Positions 44,836-57,773 of a stretch of DNA of 64,000 bases are shown here, in pieces. This stretch comes from Hyperoodon ampullatus (Eukaryota; Chordata; Mammalia; Artiodactyla; Ziphiidae), in the NCBI GenBank assembly GCA_949752795.1, contig OX457064.1, positions 106,679,454-106,743,453 of the forward strand, written 5' to 3'. The translations under genes and the position numbers were made by a program. The notes beneath the pieces were generated by a model. The model was given only the letters and a program-made list of their open reading frames with translations. It was not told the origin of the DNA and made no database searches. The first letter of the stretch is position 1. Each line of letters opens with the position of its first letter.

Positions 44836-45128
44836 TAAAAATTTATTTTATTGAAGTATAGTTGATTTACAATGTTGTGTTAATTTCTTCTGTACAGCAA
44901 AGTGACTCCATTATACATATATATACATTCTTTTTCATATCCTTTTCCATTACGGTTTGTCACAGGATGTTGAATATAGTTCCCTGTGCTCTACAGCAGG
45001 ACCTTGTTGTTTAGCCATTCTATATGTAATAGTTGCATCTGCTGACACCAAACTCCCCATCCACCCTTCCCTGCCTCCCCATCCTCCTTGGCAACTGCAA
45101 GTCTGTTCTTTATGTCTGTGAATTGACT
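44836..45128 (-). mobile_element. 5'-truncated L1 3' end
   Basis: ttattgaagtatagttgatt, tacaatgttgtgttaatttc, atagttccctgtgctctaca and ggcaactgcaagtctgttct: complement of the L1 3' UTR. No clear target duplication. Confidence 0.85.
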
Positions 45129-46582
45129 GACTAGTGGATATATTTCAGCTTCTAAAATACAGTGTGTTTGTTTGTTTTTCCCCAAAGAAGGAGGTATGTT
45201 GCGACATCCTTCATGAGTTACGGATCATGAGATCACTCCTCTTTGTTGAAGGGAGAAGAAATGATACAACTTCTATTGATGACCTATTAGAAAATAATTG
45301 TCTTCCTGCCCCGCAGAATAGCTGCTGGCTGCCTAGAGCAGTCTGGGCAATATTTATTTCCTTGTGCAGCAAATGATCGCAGGTGATTACATTTTTTATA
45401 GATTAAAGACATTTTTGTCATTTTTAATGTCTTACTACCGGTACTTTACAAAAAGTATTTGAGATTATGTTGACATACGTTTTACAAGAAGAACAGCTTC
45501 AGCAGTATTTAATGGATAACTTATTACTAAGAAAGAATTCTTCAGGCTTGTTTTACCTTTTAATTGGTGGTGCTAACTCTGAGCTGGTTTTGCTGCATGC
45601 AAAGCAGTGTGAGAAATGATAAGGAAGATGATAAATAATAAAAATAGAGATTTTGATGATTGACTAAGAAGACTTAAGAACCCCTACGTTAATAAGAAAG
45701 GTGTCATTTGTCAATAAGGGCGAAAAAGAGCTTGGTTTTCAAAAGTATCCCTTAAAGCATAACTAAAGGAAAACCAAACTGGAATACTTGTCTACATAAA
45801 GGCTTAGGAAATGTATGCATTTTTGATAAGATGCAATAAGTTTACATCAGAACAGACATGTAATAAGAAACCTTATTCCCACATTAATAAGATGTCTTGA
45901 ATTTGAGGAAGAAAAATGACTAAAATTCAGTTCAATTTACCTTCAAACGCCTTGAAGAACAAGCATAGGCTTTTTCTAGTTTCTGGTGGAATTGCTCTGG
46001 GGAGTTAGGACTATATGTCAGGTGAAGCCAGCCAGCTTCCTGGCCTTTCCTCAAGCTCACGTGCATCCCCAAGTCTTCCTGATTAGAGGCTTTGGATCTT
46101 GGTCAACAGACGGAGGCAAATCCCCATAAAGAAGAGTCACTTATTATGATCAATCTGGTAGGTTCTCATCTCCCAGCCCCTTCTCATGGGTAGGAAGGAG
46201 AACCTCCTACACCTCCTCTCTATCTCTACTTGCCCATGAACGTGATTCAGAAACCCCTTCCATTTATGGTTTCTGGGTAAACAGAGGATCTTCAGTTAAA
46301 TTTGAATTTCGGATCAACAATGGGTACTTTTTTTAGTATATGTATATCCCACACATTCAAATTTCAACTTAACTGGAACACCTTTATTTTTAGTTTTGAA
46401 GTCTAACAACCCTATTTCTATTGTCTGTTCATTTAGGAGCAGTCGACCAATAGATTCCCAGGAAGTAGCAACCTGTTTTCATTACTGATTATCATTGGAC
46501 AAGGGTTCTTACCCCACACAACCCTGTGCTGGGAGCTACAGCAATAAAACGAAAAGAGAAGACCCCACTCCCTGCCCTGTGG
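45129..46582. other. Unique AT-rich sequence, weak candidate conserved block
   Basis: No repeat recognised at 45130-46000 although the sequence is AT-rich. Texture is similar to 36330-38100 (taattggtggtgctaactct, agatgataaataataaaaat). Conservation untested. Confidence 0.3.
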
Positions 46583-46745
46583 AGCCCAGGGAAGAACATT
46601 TATTGCACCGTCACTACAAGCTGGGGCTTATGCACTTTTCATACATTTTCCCATATAATTCTTATTCTAATTCAAAGAAGTCGGTATTTTTATTCCTGTT
46701 TAGGACTACTAGGGAAGAAGTAGCAGGGCCAACCTCTGAACCATG
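46583..46745 (-). repeat. MIR SINE remnant
   Basis: Antisense MIR order: gaagaacatttattgcaccg, atgcacttttcatacatttt, cccatataattcttattcta, agtagcagggccaacctctg. Decayed. Confidence 0.65.
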
Positions 46746-47983
46746 CTCCATCACGGGGCTACATGTCACCTGTCAGGCTGTGCTCACTCACCTGCTGTGT
46801 GTTCTATGTGTGAAGCCCGCACATTTACCATCTTACACGCTGTTCCCTAGGGTCCAGCTGTGAACTCCACCTGGATGTTTAGAATCCTGGTCCAGAAAGA
46901 CATCTAGGTTGGCTAATAGGATACAACCCTGGGGTAAAACAAGATCAAAATATAGGAGCTCATGTCCTAGTGGGAAGAGGGTCAGCTGAGGACCGCTACT
47001 CTAGGTGGTAAGAAAGTTCACGAATGTTCACGCTGGAACACAGCATCATAATGGCGTCTGTGGATACCGAGTGAAGGACATCCACTCACAAAAAGGGAAG
47101 AGATTCATGGAAGGGAAATCACACAAGTCATGCACAGATTCCCCCAGGCCTTGCCCTAGAAGAAGATGCAGGAGCTTCGGGTGTCCCAAATAAAAGAACC
47201 TTTCTACAAGTCAATGAACCCAGGAGAGGCTCTGTTCAGAAGTTCAAGGCGCTGAAGACAGCATAGAATCAGGTGAAGAGGGATCCATGCAAGATGGAAG
47301 TTCAGGATGGCTTCCTGGAGGAGGAGGGACTGACACAGGGCTTCTGGTTCTGGAACCACTAAAGGGAAATACTGAGGGAAAAAATCCTGCAAATGGATCA
47401 CCAGAATCCCCTAGTGTATAAAATACGCTCCTAGGGAAGTTTAAGATTTGTTCCGTTGAGGAGCTTTGGTATTTATTTATTCTTTCATCTATCATATTGA
47501 AAGTGCCCACTGATGCCAAGTCCAGGGGAGGCCATGGGACACAGTGTTGGCTGGGACATTCTCAGTCTTGCCTCCATGAACTTCAAAGTCTACGTGGGGT
47601 CTTTTTCTGTAAAGGACACAGTAGCAAGTATCTTAGGCCCCGTGGACATAGGGTCTCTGCCATAGCTGCTCAGTTTTGTCGCAGTCAGGCCAAGAAGCCA
47701 GACACCACCCACGAGGGAACAAGGAGAGCTGTGTTACAATTAAACTTCATTTATGGATCCTGATCATTAAATTTTTTATAATTTTCATGTGTCATGAAGT
47801 ATTTTTTTTTCATTTGATTTTTTCAGCCATTTAAAAATATAAAAACCATCCTTCATATGGGAATCATAAAGAATTACAAGAGGCAGGATTGACAGGTGTA
47901 ACTTTAAAATCCTCAAGGGAACTGCAAGCTCCTCCAGGGTGGGCCCAGGTACGAGCCCCTGCAGCCCCTGCAATACCCTGCAC
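46746..47983. other. Unique non-coding sequence
   Basis: Nothing recognised. Short frames without domains. Confidence 0.4.
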
Positions 47984-48403
47984 TGTGCAGGTGTGGATCC
48001 AGTGCAGATGTGGATCCAGTGCAGATGGGGACCCAGTGCAGGTGTGGACAGTGCAGATGTGGACCCAGTGCAGGTGTGGATTCAGTGCAGGTATAGACAG
48101 TGTTAAGTGTAGACAGTGCAGGTGTGGACCCAGTACAGGTGTGGACCCAGTGCAGGTGTGGACCCAGTACAGGTGTGGACAGTGCAGGTGTGGACCCAGT
48201 GCAGGTGTGGACAGTGCAGGTGTGGACCCAGTGCAGGTGTGGACAGTGCAGGTGTGGACCCAGTGCAGGTGTGGACAGTGCAGGTGTGGACCCAGTGCAG
48301 GTGTGGACAGTGCAGGTGTGGACCCAGTGCAGGTGTGGATCCAGTGCAGGTGTGGATCCAGTGCAGGTGTGGACACAGTGCAGGTGCAGACGGCGCAGGT
48401 GTG
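47984..48403. repeat. Minisatellite with alternating 17- and 15-base units
   Basis: Units gtgcaggtgtggaccca (17) and gtgcaggtgtggaca (15) alternate regularly in 48170-48330, giving a 32-base higher-order period. Edge units vary (gtgcagatgtggatcca, gtacaggtgtggaccca). The array keeps several frames open on both strands, so the long 'proteins' (VQVWTQCRCG- or HLHWVHTC-like) are artefacts. Confidence 0.95.
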
Positions 48404-51400
48404 CAGTTGGACTGGAAGTGAGCAGGGCTGGCCCCCAGGCCCTCACCGCGGAAAGGGCTGTGACTAGCATCCCACGGAGACAGAAGTGAGGTCGTCCACT
48501 GTCCTTTCCTCTTCTGTCCCAGGACCTGTACCTCCCCAGAGGCTGGGTGAAACCAGTGCCCCATGGGGTGGGGATGGGCACGTCGGAGGGAGCGCATGCG
48601 AGACAGACATGGCTCTGGGGATCTGAGCCTCACACTGGAGCCCGGGGGTGAACTGCCGAGGATCGGATACAGACAAGTGATTGCTGGGCAGAGCGCCAGA
48701 CAGGCCTGCATTGCTGTGTGGGCGTCTCTGCTTGGTTCCAACAGAGGGGAAATCAACTGATTTCTTGAGAGCAGCAGCTCTAATGTCTGCTTGATGTGGG
48801 CTCCCTGCTCCAGGCCGGGGATGCTGCCCCGGGGAGGGGGCTCCCTCCTCGCTGGTCATCAGCCCGGGGTCCCGCTGCCGCCCACCCACCTCGGCTCCTT
48901 CTCAGGCTGAGCCCCTCACCGTGGACCTGTCCCCACTCCCCTCTCACCAACGCCGCCCGTGCTTGGGGCTCATGCTCCTGCCAGGGCTGCTCTGAGGGGC
49001 TGATTTCAGTTCTTCACTGGCCAATTGTGGTCTAAGGAATCAGGGAACGTTTCCGTTTTGAGGATTTACATGGCCTGGGCCTGGAGGGCTTTCAGGGGCC
49101 AGTGATGCCAGGACAGAACCCCTTTGTGCCCCATGGGGAGGTGGCAGTTGTCACATGTCAAAATACCTCTGTATTCGTTGGCATTGCCACATCGCTGGCT
49201 GTATGGGGCCATGTAGAATTTCCTGTCTAGATGGCCGTCTAGAACGAGGGCGAGGTGTTGCTTAGAGATCACCTTAACCTGCAGGTAGCGTCCTCTGCTG
49301 CTGGCCCTGATTCATGCCCCCTCATTGTAGCCACTGGTCCATAGACGTATGTAGTCTTAAAATCACGCCTGTGCTCCTGAGACAGTACCAGGTGACCGGA
49401 GGGCAGGCGGCGGCGGAGGTTTGGGGAGAAACGTCAGGAGTTAGAGAGGTTCTGCCCGATGCCAGACCCAGGAGGCGAGGATTCCCCCGGCCCCGCACTT
49501 GCAAGCCCCACCGCTCTCCTGCAGGCCTTCTGTTTTCTGGGGTCCAGCCCCAGAATGAGTGGGAATAAGCTTGTACCTTTGTTTAGTTGTTCACCCAGTT
49601 TGGGCGTGTTTATTGACAATCTACTATGTGCAAGGCCATCATTAGATCGTCAGTAGCTTCTGCCCTGGGGTCCCCAGAAGAGGCTTTACTGGACTGTGGC
49701 TTTGCACAGCATCCAGGGCTCACAGGGACAGAGGCTGTGGAACCCCTCACTCTCTCCAGGGTGTGGAGGCGCAGAAACATCCCTTTTCTTCCCCATGTTC
49801 TGGTCACTGTAGATCATCACTAACTGAAGTACTTAGATTCCTCTCCCAGCTTTCAGTGGACTCACCGTGGAGTCTTATTTCTTAGAGATCTTTAAGGAAA
49901 GGGTTCTGAAAATTTAAATGTACATTTTACACAATTTATTTAATTTTTACGATTTATATACAAATGTAATTTTGCACTGGGGCTGTTATCAGTTGTATGA
50001 ATCGTGATGTGGACGGAGCCTTAGACCTTCACCTGCTGAAAGGAAGGGGAGGGGACCATCTGATGGCCTCTGAGAGTTCCTTTCCTCCCTCTGGAGGACA
50101 AAGGTCCCACGTGCTGTCCTGGAGCACATAAGCTGTGCCATCGTATGCTACAAGAAGCAAAGCAACGTCCACTCTGGTCATCAGAGTACATCTCTGAAGC
50201 CAGCTCTACCCTCCAGGACCCCAGGAGAGAGAGCTTGAATGGATAAACCAAGGCCCAGCACAGCCCCTAGAGCCTGGGTGGATGACTTCCGTTCAGCCTC
50301 TGGACGGAACTGTGGGAACCTTTCAGAAAGAAACATCTCTACTCTCATCTCCGTAGGGGCAGTCAAATGCCAGGATCTGGCATGAGATGCCCAGAGGCGT
50401 CGTGGTCAGCAGCAGAGTGCCGGGTGGGGAGGACGGTCGTCTCCCTGGCGTGGCTGGAGTTGTTCCCAGGCCACAGGAGGGAACGCAGCTCCCCTCGCGG
50501 ACTCCGTGCCCAGCTGCTTTTCTGATCACTGAGTTTTGCTTCGATCTGATCTAGATAAGACTGGGATTACCATGATTTGGGCTGTTTTGATCGTTGTAAG
50601 ACAACCCAAAACAACAACACAGCATTTGGCTTTGAAATATGCTTTCCATACCATCAGACTGCTGCTACTTACCTGTAGCAACCGCTTATTAAAATGGAAA
50701 AACAAGCAGCGTCGATGCTATCGGCAGGCAAGCCAGCTGAGGGGACCAGCTGGCCGCCCCGCTCTGCCCTTGGCTGGGGAGCACAGAGAGATGGTCGGCC
50801 AGGAGGACCCCGCCTCCAGGACGCTGGCACGGCCTCCACTGTGTGGGATCTGACGGCCACGCCGCGGGAGGGTGCAGCTCTCGCCAGGTGTGTGGAGGGA
50901 GAGAACGCTGCACCCCCAGCTCGGGGATGGGCCGCTTGCCGTGTGTGTTTGAGCGCGTGTGCGTGACTGGAGGGGGCACAGGGACAATCCGCTCCCCAGG
51001 ACGTGAGCCCCTCCCGCTCTCGGTCCGCCCTACCCCACCTCTCCTGTGGTCTTGGGCGCCCTTCGATGGCCACGAGATTCCCTTGAAAGTGCCGGAGGCC
51101 CCTGGTGCTTGGCAAGGAGATCATCTGGGCACCATCCACACGTTTGCTGGTGGAGCTGAAAGCGGAGATGGCCGGGGGGACTCACAGCCTGGATGTGGGA
51201 GGTGCCCAGCGGGAGAGCAGACCACGCCAGGGCAGAGGGGTGTGGGCCAGCCGGGGGAGAGGACGGAGCAGCAGCTAAGCGAACTTGCGGCTCAGTTTTG
51301 CCCCAGACTATGGGACTTCTGTGTTTGTTAAGTGAAAAGCCTTAATCACTCTATGAAACTGTGCTCTTTTCATAAGGAGAGGCCGGCACCTCCAGGACTT

Positions 51401-51879
51401 GGTCCCAAGCCCCTTGAGGGACCACCCGTGTGGCTTGGATGACCTGGGGGACCAGGAGGGCCCAGCCTGCTCCCCGTCCCGGCCTCTGCCCTGGGTCACT
51501 CAGTGCGCACCCCGAGTCTCCCCAGCTCTCACCCCAAGTGTGGGTGTGAAAAAAGGTAGAACTCCCCCATCTCTAAACCACGTGTATGCAGAGCTGGGGG
51601 CTCCGGGATGACCGCCCCAGACAGGGGTGCAACGTCCCCCTTACAGACGCCCCTCTCCCCCCGAGTCCCCATTTCTGGGTCATCTAAGCACGTAGGGTCC
51701 ACCTGAGCATCTGCAGTAAGGACCCAACAAAGTAAGCATCACTTAGGTGAAGGATGGGTCCGGGGCTCCTGGGGATCAACTTTTGGCCCCTTGCCTCTCT
51801 TACAGGTTCTGACGTTACCCACACTTGGGTCCCTCCCACTCCACCCCTGTTCTCCACAAACTTCCGGATCCAACCGTCT
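48404..51879. other. Unique GC-rich sequence with moderate CpG clusters
   Basis: No supported gene. CpG is locally frequent at about 50700-50990. Many open frames overlap on both strands there, none with a domain. A short scrap with an MIR-like 3' tail (gtttattgacaatctactat, gtgcaaggcca) lies at 49607-49637. Confidence 0.4.
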
Positions 51880-52070
51880 CTTCAAGCCCCATGCAGTAGC
51901 TCACCACCTTCCTGAAGCCTTCCCGGACTCACAGTCTGAGAAGCACATTCTGACACCGTGTTGTCTGTGGCTCCACCTCCCAGGAGACCCTCAGTCCCTC
52001 CTGGCTGGGGCTGTGCCCTCTTCACCCTTCAGCCTCTCCCAGCGTGTTAGCACCGTGAGCACAGGGCAGG
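51880..52070 (+). repeat. L2-like remnant
   Basis: ttcaagccccatgcag, ccttcctgaagccttcccgg, actcacagtctgagaagc and gtgttagcaccgtgagcaca follow the L2 3' pattern loosely. Confidence 0.4.
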
Positions 52071-53429
52071 GCAGCGAACAGCCGAGGAACAGTCTGATGA
52101 GCGCCATCTGGCCGAGTCCTTGGCCGTGACATGAGGAGACTCTCTCCAGGGAGAAGGAAGGGCCTTGAGAAGAAACTGCCATCGTTTGCGAAGAAGTCTC
52201 CGTGGAGACGCATTGAAGGCCATCAGCTGCTCATGTCGGCACTGTCCTAGGCACGGCAGGGAAATACCAGGAAAACTGACAGTGCAGCTTCTGCAGTGGA
52301 ATATGTATCTTTGGAGAGACAGGGCCTCATGAAAGAGCAAGAACAGCTATGAAACAATAACGTTTCAGAACGTAATTTCTAGACCGTACGTGAGGATACA
52401 AAGGAAAGCCTTTCCCTCTGCCTTGCTCTCTGTGGCTACCTTTACCGATAAAGCAAATGAGATTACCCTTCTCGCGGCCTTGAACTTGCTCAGCCCTGAT
52501 GAACGCCACGTCCTGCTCCGGCTCCTTCTCTGTCCGTCTCTGCGGCCGTGGGCCGGGGCACGGCACACTTTGTGTACTGTGACCCCCAGAAGAGATCATT
52601 TCTACCGCCTCCCTCTTCTATACAACATTCTCACAAACAGTCATATAATAACCAGCAGTGATTATTTTCTGGATTTGTTCTTTAGAGTCAAAGTAAGCAA
52701 CATTTTTTAAAAGAATAAATTTCAACTGTGAGGATACTATTCACATTCAGTGAAGTGTTTCATGTACGAAGGAAAATGTGCACTTGCCCAACAAAAATAT
52801 TATACCTCAGCCGTTTGCAATCTGTTCCACTGTTTTAAATTTTAAATACAAATTAAACACACCAAGTGGTCGCCTAGAAATACAGAAACTCAAGTTCTGT
52901 GCCTTCCGCTTTGTAATTGTTTAGTTTGAATCTGCTACTTAAAGACAGGCTTTGGAGACGTGGACTTTCCCCAAAGTGAACTCAGAACACGTCGAACCGT
53001 CGCAAGCTGCCCTCTACATGCACGCCCGCAGCTGAATCGAACTGGGGGTTCTCCAAATTAACTTTCATGTCAATAAAACGCTTAATAAAGAAGCCATAAT
53101 AAAAACACACTCATTCAAAGCTTCCATACATAACACCAAAAGTCAGCAGGAACCACAGCAATCATTTAGAACAAAAGATCTTTTTTCCATTGTGGGTTGT
53201 TTAGATCGTGGGCATCGTTTGTAATTGCAGGTGGGGTGACATCGAACGGCAGATGCCCTCTTAGTTGGTGCTGAACCCTCGCTGGCTCCCCACTCCCCCC
53301 AGCAGGGGGGCTGCCACACCAGCCACGTCCACTGACCCGGCTTACGGTCTCCTTCCTGGTGCACATCTCGGGGCACCCAGGTAACCACAGTGGCCCCTGA
53401 CCTGTGGCATCATGTCTGGATTTCATGGC
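52071..53429. other. Unique non-coding sequence
   Basis: Nothing recognised. 52620-53130 is AT-rich and repeat-free. Confidence 0.4.
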
Positions 53430-53790
53430 TCAACGTCAAGAACTTCCAGCCTGACGGCACCTGTGCTCATCACCCCTGGGTCAAGACTGTGTCTCTCGAG
53501 CGTGCCATGTGCCAGGCTTGCTCTGTCCTGTACCTGGAAAGCTCTCTCCTCTCTGCCCTTCTCCTGACGCATATCCAGCCTCGTCTGAAGGCACCATCTC
53601 TCTGTGTCCTGCCACAGGGGAGGTCTGCTCTCTGGCTTTTTGACAATAGCTTCGTAAGTAACCACATAGTTCATGTAATTTCTCCCTCCATCAGAGGGCA
53701 AGAAGCATCAATCTGCATACTTATTTCAGATAGCTCACATAGCCTAGTACCCACAGTGGTAGATACAAAATAGATGCCTATAGGAATTTA
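53430..53790 (+). repeat. L2-like 3' remnant
   Basis: tgtacctggaaagctctctc, ctctgcccttctcctgacgc, tcagagggcaagaagcatca and cctagtacccacagtggtag, ending tagatgcctataggaat, in L2 order. Confidence 0.5.
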
Positions 53791-54292
53791 ATACAAATAT
53801 TTTGAGCCAGAGACCTTTGAAGAAAATAACATTTAGGGGGAAATATCACCTTTTCATCTGATTGTTGCCTCTGGGTCGGGGAGGGGGTTCCATCACAAAG
53901 TACCGGACCTCAAGGTACCTCAGTTCCCCTCTTCCTAACAGTGACCTCATGATGTTTATTTCCCAGGGCTTAATTAATTTGCAAGATACTTTGATATCCT
54001 GAGATGAAAGGAGATATAGCAAGCAAAACATCATCAGCATTTGTAAGTCTATGATCATAGCTATTGCTATTGTTCATAGAGATGATTATTATACCAATAG
54101 TAATAATCAGAGGGTTGTTGCAGAATCTTTTCATTAGATCCTGGGCACTTTTGACCCGGGGCTAGAGGGCTATAGGTGAATGGCAGCTGTCTTCCTAGTT
54201 TCCTGTTATTTATCGTAGATTTGCTCAGAGGCTGAATGGGAGGTGGGGGTGTGTATCTCCCTGGCACAGTGCGGGTAGATAAGGACTGCCAA
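53791..54292. other. Unique non-coding sequence
   Basis: Nothing recognised. Confidence 0.4.
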
Positions 54293-54355
54293 AATGTTAT
54301 TTTGAACATATTACTCCCCAGCTAGAAATCTTCAGTGGTTCCCACAGTGTGTCCC
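54293..54355 (+). repeat. L2-like scrap
   Basis: ttgaacatattactccccag followed by ctagaaatcttcagtggttc resembles an upstream part of the L2 3' region. Confidence 0.4.
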
Positions 54356-54359
54356 ACAG

Positions 54360-54560
54360 AAGCCCAGAATGGGAAGACTCTGGACGTGGGGTCCGTGAGG
54401 TCGGACCCGAATCCCGCAGCTCCGTCCCTCACTGTGGGGTCAACTTGTCAAGCAGCTCAGCTCTGGGACTCAGTCTGCTTGGTTCGTAAAACTGGGACAA
54501 CACTGACCATCTTGTAAGGCGGGGTGGAATTATCAGTAATAAGTGCAAAGCATACACTAT
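54360..54560 (+). repeat. MIR SINE remnant
   Basis: ggtcggacccgaatcccgca, cagctctgggactcagtctg, cttggttcgtaaaactggga and attatcagtaataagtgcaa in MIR sense order. Confidence 0.55.
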
Positions 54561-54624
54561 ATTATAATGTCATATAAAAAGACACACAAGGCACAGATTA
54601 TAACACACTAAGTAAGTGTGCAAA

Positions 54625-54900
54625 TTCCGCATCTGGGAGACCCCGGCTCAGTCACCTTTGGGTGAATGGCAGTGGGAGAGCCCTGGTCTCTCTGTGCCTC
54701 AGTTTTGCCACCTGTAAAAATAGGGATAATAATAGTACTTGCCTCAGAAAATGAGGTCATGCATGAAAAGTGCTTTTAACGGTGCTGACCCATCTTAAGT
54801 ACTCATAGGTGTTACTGTTACTGTAGTTTTTCTTATCACCATTGTCTTCCCCATATAGGGCTTAGCGTGAGGTATGACACCCAGAAACTAGTCAATAAAT
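54625..54900 (+). repeat. MIR SINE remnant
   Basis: ctctgtgcctcagttttgcc, acctgtaaaaatagggataa, taatagtacttgcctcagaa, catgaaaagtgcttttaacg and taagtactcataggtgttac: a well-preserved sense MIR. Confidence 0.75.
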
Positions 54901-54979
54901 AGAACCTATTATTGGTAAAAATTAAATATTTCAAATCCTTACCTTGGGCCTCTAGAATCTGACCCAAAGAGCAGGGGGT

Positions 54980-55062
54980 TGGGGGTTAAGAGGCCTGGAT
55001 TCCAGCCGGCCTCCCTTCCAATCTTGAGCAAGTGGCCTTCCTGTGCTTCAGGGGATAGAATT
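54980..55062 (+). repeat. MIR SINE 5' scrap
   Basis: gttaagaggcctggattcca, gccggcctcccttccaatct and tgagcaagtggccttcctgt follow the MIR head and core. Confidence 0.5.
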
Positions 55063-55394
55063 TCAGGGTTCAGTCAGCCTCAGGCTCTGAAGGCTGTTGC
55101 CTCCAAGACACAGCTCGTTGCTTCCTGACAAACAGCGGAACCCCAGCCTCATCCCGGCCAGTGGCAGACACCCCGTCCGGGCACCCGCTGCTGGCCGTGG
55201 CATCGCCCCACCCGCCAGGGCCCCGCCGTGGCTCTCCGGGGGCACCCCACCCAGCTCCTCTCGCGCCCCCACCCTTCCTGTAAAATACCCTCCTGCTCTG
55301 TGTTCCCTCCGCCCCAAGCTCCCAGGACACATCCTCCACTTGGTACCAGTGATTCACCAGCTCTGGGTCTCCTCCACCTTCTTTCTGCTGCCCC
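55063..55394. other. GC-rich unique sequence with CpG cluster
   Basis: CpG is dense at about 55135-55275 (cccgtccgggcacccgctgc, ccccgccgtggctctccggg). Both strands are open in several frames without recognisable domains, so no gene is called. Confidence 0.4.
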
Positions 55395-55650
55395 CACGCC
55401 CAGCTCACCAATCCTGGGCTGCTATTTGTGAGGCCCTGACCCGAGGACGCCTGCCTTTGATGCCCTGTGCTCCCCACGAAGCCCCCCAGCTGGAGCACAG
55501 AGGATGGTCCACGTCAGGTGCTCCTGCCTGGGACAGATCCAGCCTCGTCCGCCTGGAAAATTCCAAGTCCTCCTTCAAGACCCACTGGAAATGACGTTGC
55601 CTGCTGGAACTTTCCCTTATCCCAGCAGCAAGGACAAACTCCTCAGTATC
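55395..55650 (+). repeat. L2-like remnant
   Basis: gaaaattccaagtcctcctt, caagacccactggaaatgac and ctggaactttcccttatccc resemble the L2 3' pattern. Confidence 0.4.
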
Positions 55651-57394
55651 CTTACACCATCCTCACTCCCGCCTCCTCCAGCACTTGGGTCTGGTCCCTG
55701 GTTGTGTTCTGAGGGTGTCACCCCCGGGGTGGGAGCCTAGGCCCTCAGGGGCCGATGTCGGCAGACACAGGAGACTGGGGAAAGCTGGATGAGCAGCTGG
55801 CTGCTGGACAAAGGAGCGGGCCAGGTATGGTGGGGCCCCCAACTTCTTTGTGTGCTGTCCAAAGACCCAATGCACCCGGAGGAAACTGGAGATGCTACCA
55901 GCGCCATCATGCTGCAGCCCGTCCCCCAGTCCAGTTAGGGGCTGGAGGTGGAGCTCAGCCATTTGCTTTTCCATCACTTAGGCACAGTAACACAGAGGGG
56001 TCAACTTTTGGACTTTCCACTTGCCTGGTTCCCCTGCACACCTGGAGGTGGCGATGGTTGTCTGGGTGAAGGGAAGACAGACAAAGGCTAATCGTGATCT
56101 GGAAACATGTCGCCACCTCCGCCCCAGCCCATCGTCCTTCCCCTGGGGCTTGGGCCATCCCACTCCAGGAAAACGGTCACGTGCGTTATTTCCCTGTATC
56201 CCCACCCCCGCCCCCAAGAGAGGGCAGAGGAAGAAAGGAGTAGTGTTTACCCACAAAGCCAGGAGCCAGAGCCTTAAGGAAGCGTGCAGCATGTGGGCAC
56301 CAACGTTCTATGGTGGGGAAACCCGCCAGTTCTCTCTGCCCTGGGTAATTCCTCCCCGTGTCTTTATTCTCTGGTCTACACTTCTCAGGGATGCTTACTC
56401 AAGGTAGGGGCAACGCCTCGGGCAACCGTATTTGCTGGTGAGGCTATTTTTTCAGTAGATCCTCAGCAACTCTGCTTCCACAAGTCAGATTGTGTGTGTG
56501 GCAGGGAGGGGTTGAACGGAATTATCCTTAATAGTTTTTTTTTAACTCAAGGGACAGTTTCATCCATTGGCAGCTCTCTGCCTGACTGCTACTTGCTCGT
56601 GGGCTGAGAACGGGTAGGCCTGGCAGCCCAGTTAGAGCCCCAGATGCTAGGCTGAGGCTGGAGGGGCTTCAGGATGGCGACCCCCAGGCCGCAGTTCTTG
56701 TGTCTCAGCTGAGGAGAGTAAGGGCCAAAGGCATGAAATGATGGGCTCCAGGTCCCAGGGTGAGCTGGGATCACACTTCATATTCAAACTCTGGGCATCA
56801 GGCTTTGAAGGGCACAGTGTAGGGCACAGTGTCCTTTACCAAGCGGGGTAGGGCCGCCAGAACCGGAAAGTGCCACCCTGCAGGCCAAGGCTCTGCTGAC
56901 AATTTCCCACAAGATTCCAGCCAACTTACACAAGCCCCTGAGGATCCTGCAGTTGCTGGCAGAGTGAATGCCAACTTCCAAGTCCCTATTATATAGAAAG
57001 CACACATCTGAGAAGAAATATGCATTTCAGAGAGAAAGCTAATTCAGAGCTTCTAAAAAGTGTTTTGCTTAAAAGAGTAATTATACAGTTCTGGAGCCTT
57101 TGAACTTGTGTGGGTCTTTCATCAGTTTATGTGCAATAATACAGGAGCTGCTGCATACCCTCTGGGTAGATATTATCACCTCCTTCCACAGCTGGGCAAG
57201 GAGATCCCATGAAGAGGAAGAGACTTGGCAGGTGCGATGGGGTGGGTAAGCAGAGGAACCAGGATGGCTCTCGGGATCGCCCTGGATCCGCCAAGAGCTT
57301 GCTCTGGACAGGCCATCTTCAAGGCCACGTCCACCTCTGCACCCTGGTCCCCAGACCTCAGTGGTGGAGGGAGGCATCTCTGCTTAGAGGAAGG
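55651..57394. other. Unique non-coding sequence
   Basis: Nothing recognised; short frames without domains. Confidence 0.4.
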
Positions 57395-57605
57395 GCTTTG
57401 GGATGATTCAGACTCAGGTCCAGTCCAGCTCAGCCACTTCCCGGCTGCAGCCTTTGGCACAAGACCTACCTGGCTAAGCCTCACTTCCCCATCTGTAAAA
57501 TGGAGCCAAGAGTAACTGCTTCCAGTGAAGGTTGGGGGAATTGCATGGAGTAACATACCTAGGACAGTGTCTGCACTTAGTGAGAATCAATGCTGAGCTC
57601 AGTAG
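57395..57605 (+). repeat. MIR SINE
   Basis: ttgggatgattcagactcag, ctcagccacttcccggctgc, agcctttggcacaagaccta, cttccccatctgtaaaatgg and acagtgtctgcacttagtga: nearly full-length sense MIR. Confidence 0.8.
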
Positions 57606-57617
57606 GTGGTGTTTGGG

Positions 57618-57773
57618 ACCACCACCACCACCACCACCACCACCACCACTACCACCACCACCCTCACCACCACTACCACCCCCACCCTCACCACCACCAC
57701 CACCACCACCACCATCACCATCACTACCACCACCAACATCACCATCACCCCCACCACCAGCACCAGCACCACA
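57618..57773. repeat. (CCA)n trinucleotide array
   Basis: Mainly accacc units with tac, ctc, atc and agc variants. Gives runs of histidine, threonine or proline in the three plus frames; not coding evidence. Likely length-variable. Confidence 0.95.

Noticed and set aside
44836..45128. Target-site duplication for the L1
   Set aside because: No convincing direct repeat was found at its borders.
47864..48756. 170-222-codon frames with VQVWTQCRCG- or HLHWVHTC-type repeats
   Set aside because: Artefacts of the alternating 17/15-base minisatellite; both strands are open.
55097..55594. 165-codon proline- and arginine-rich plus frame
   Set aside because: Overlaps long minus frames and an L2-like remnant; no domain.
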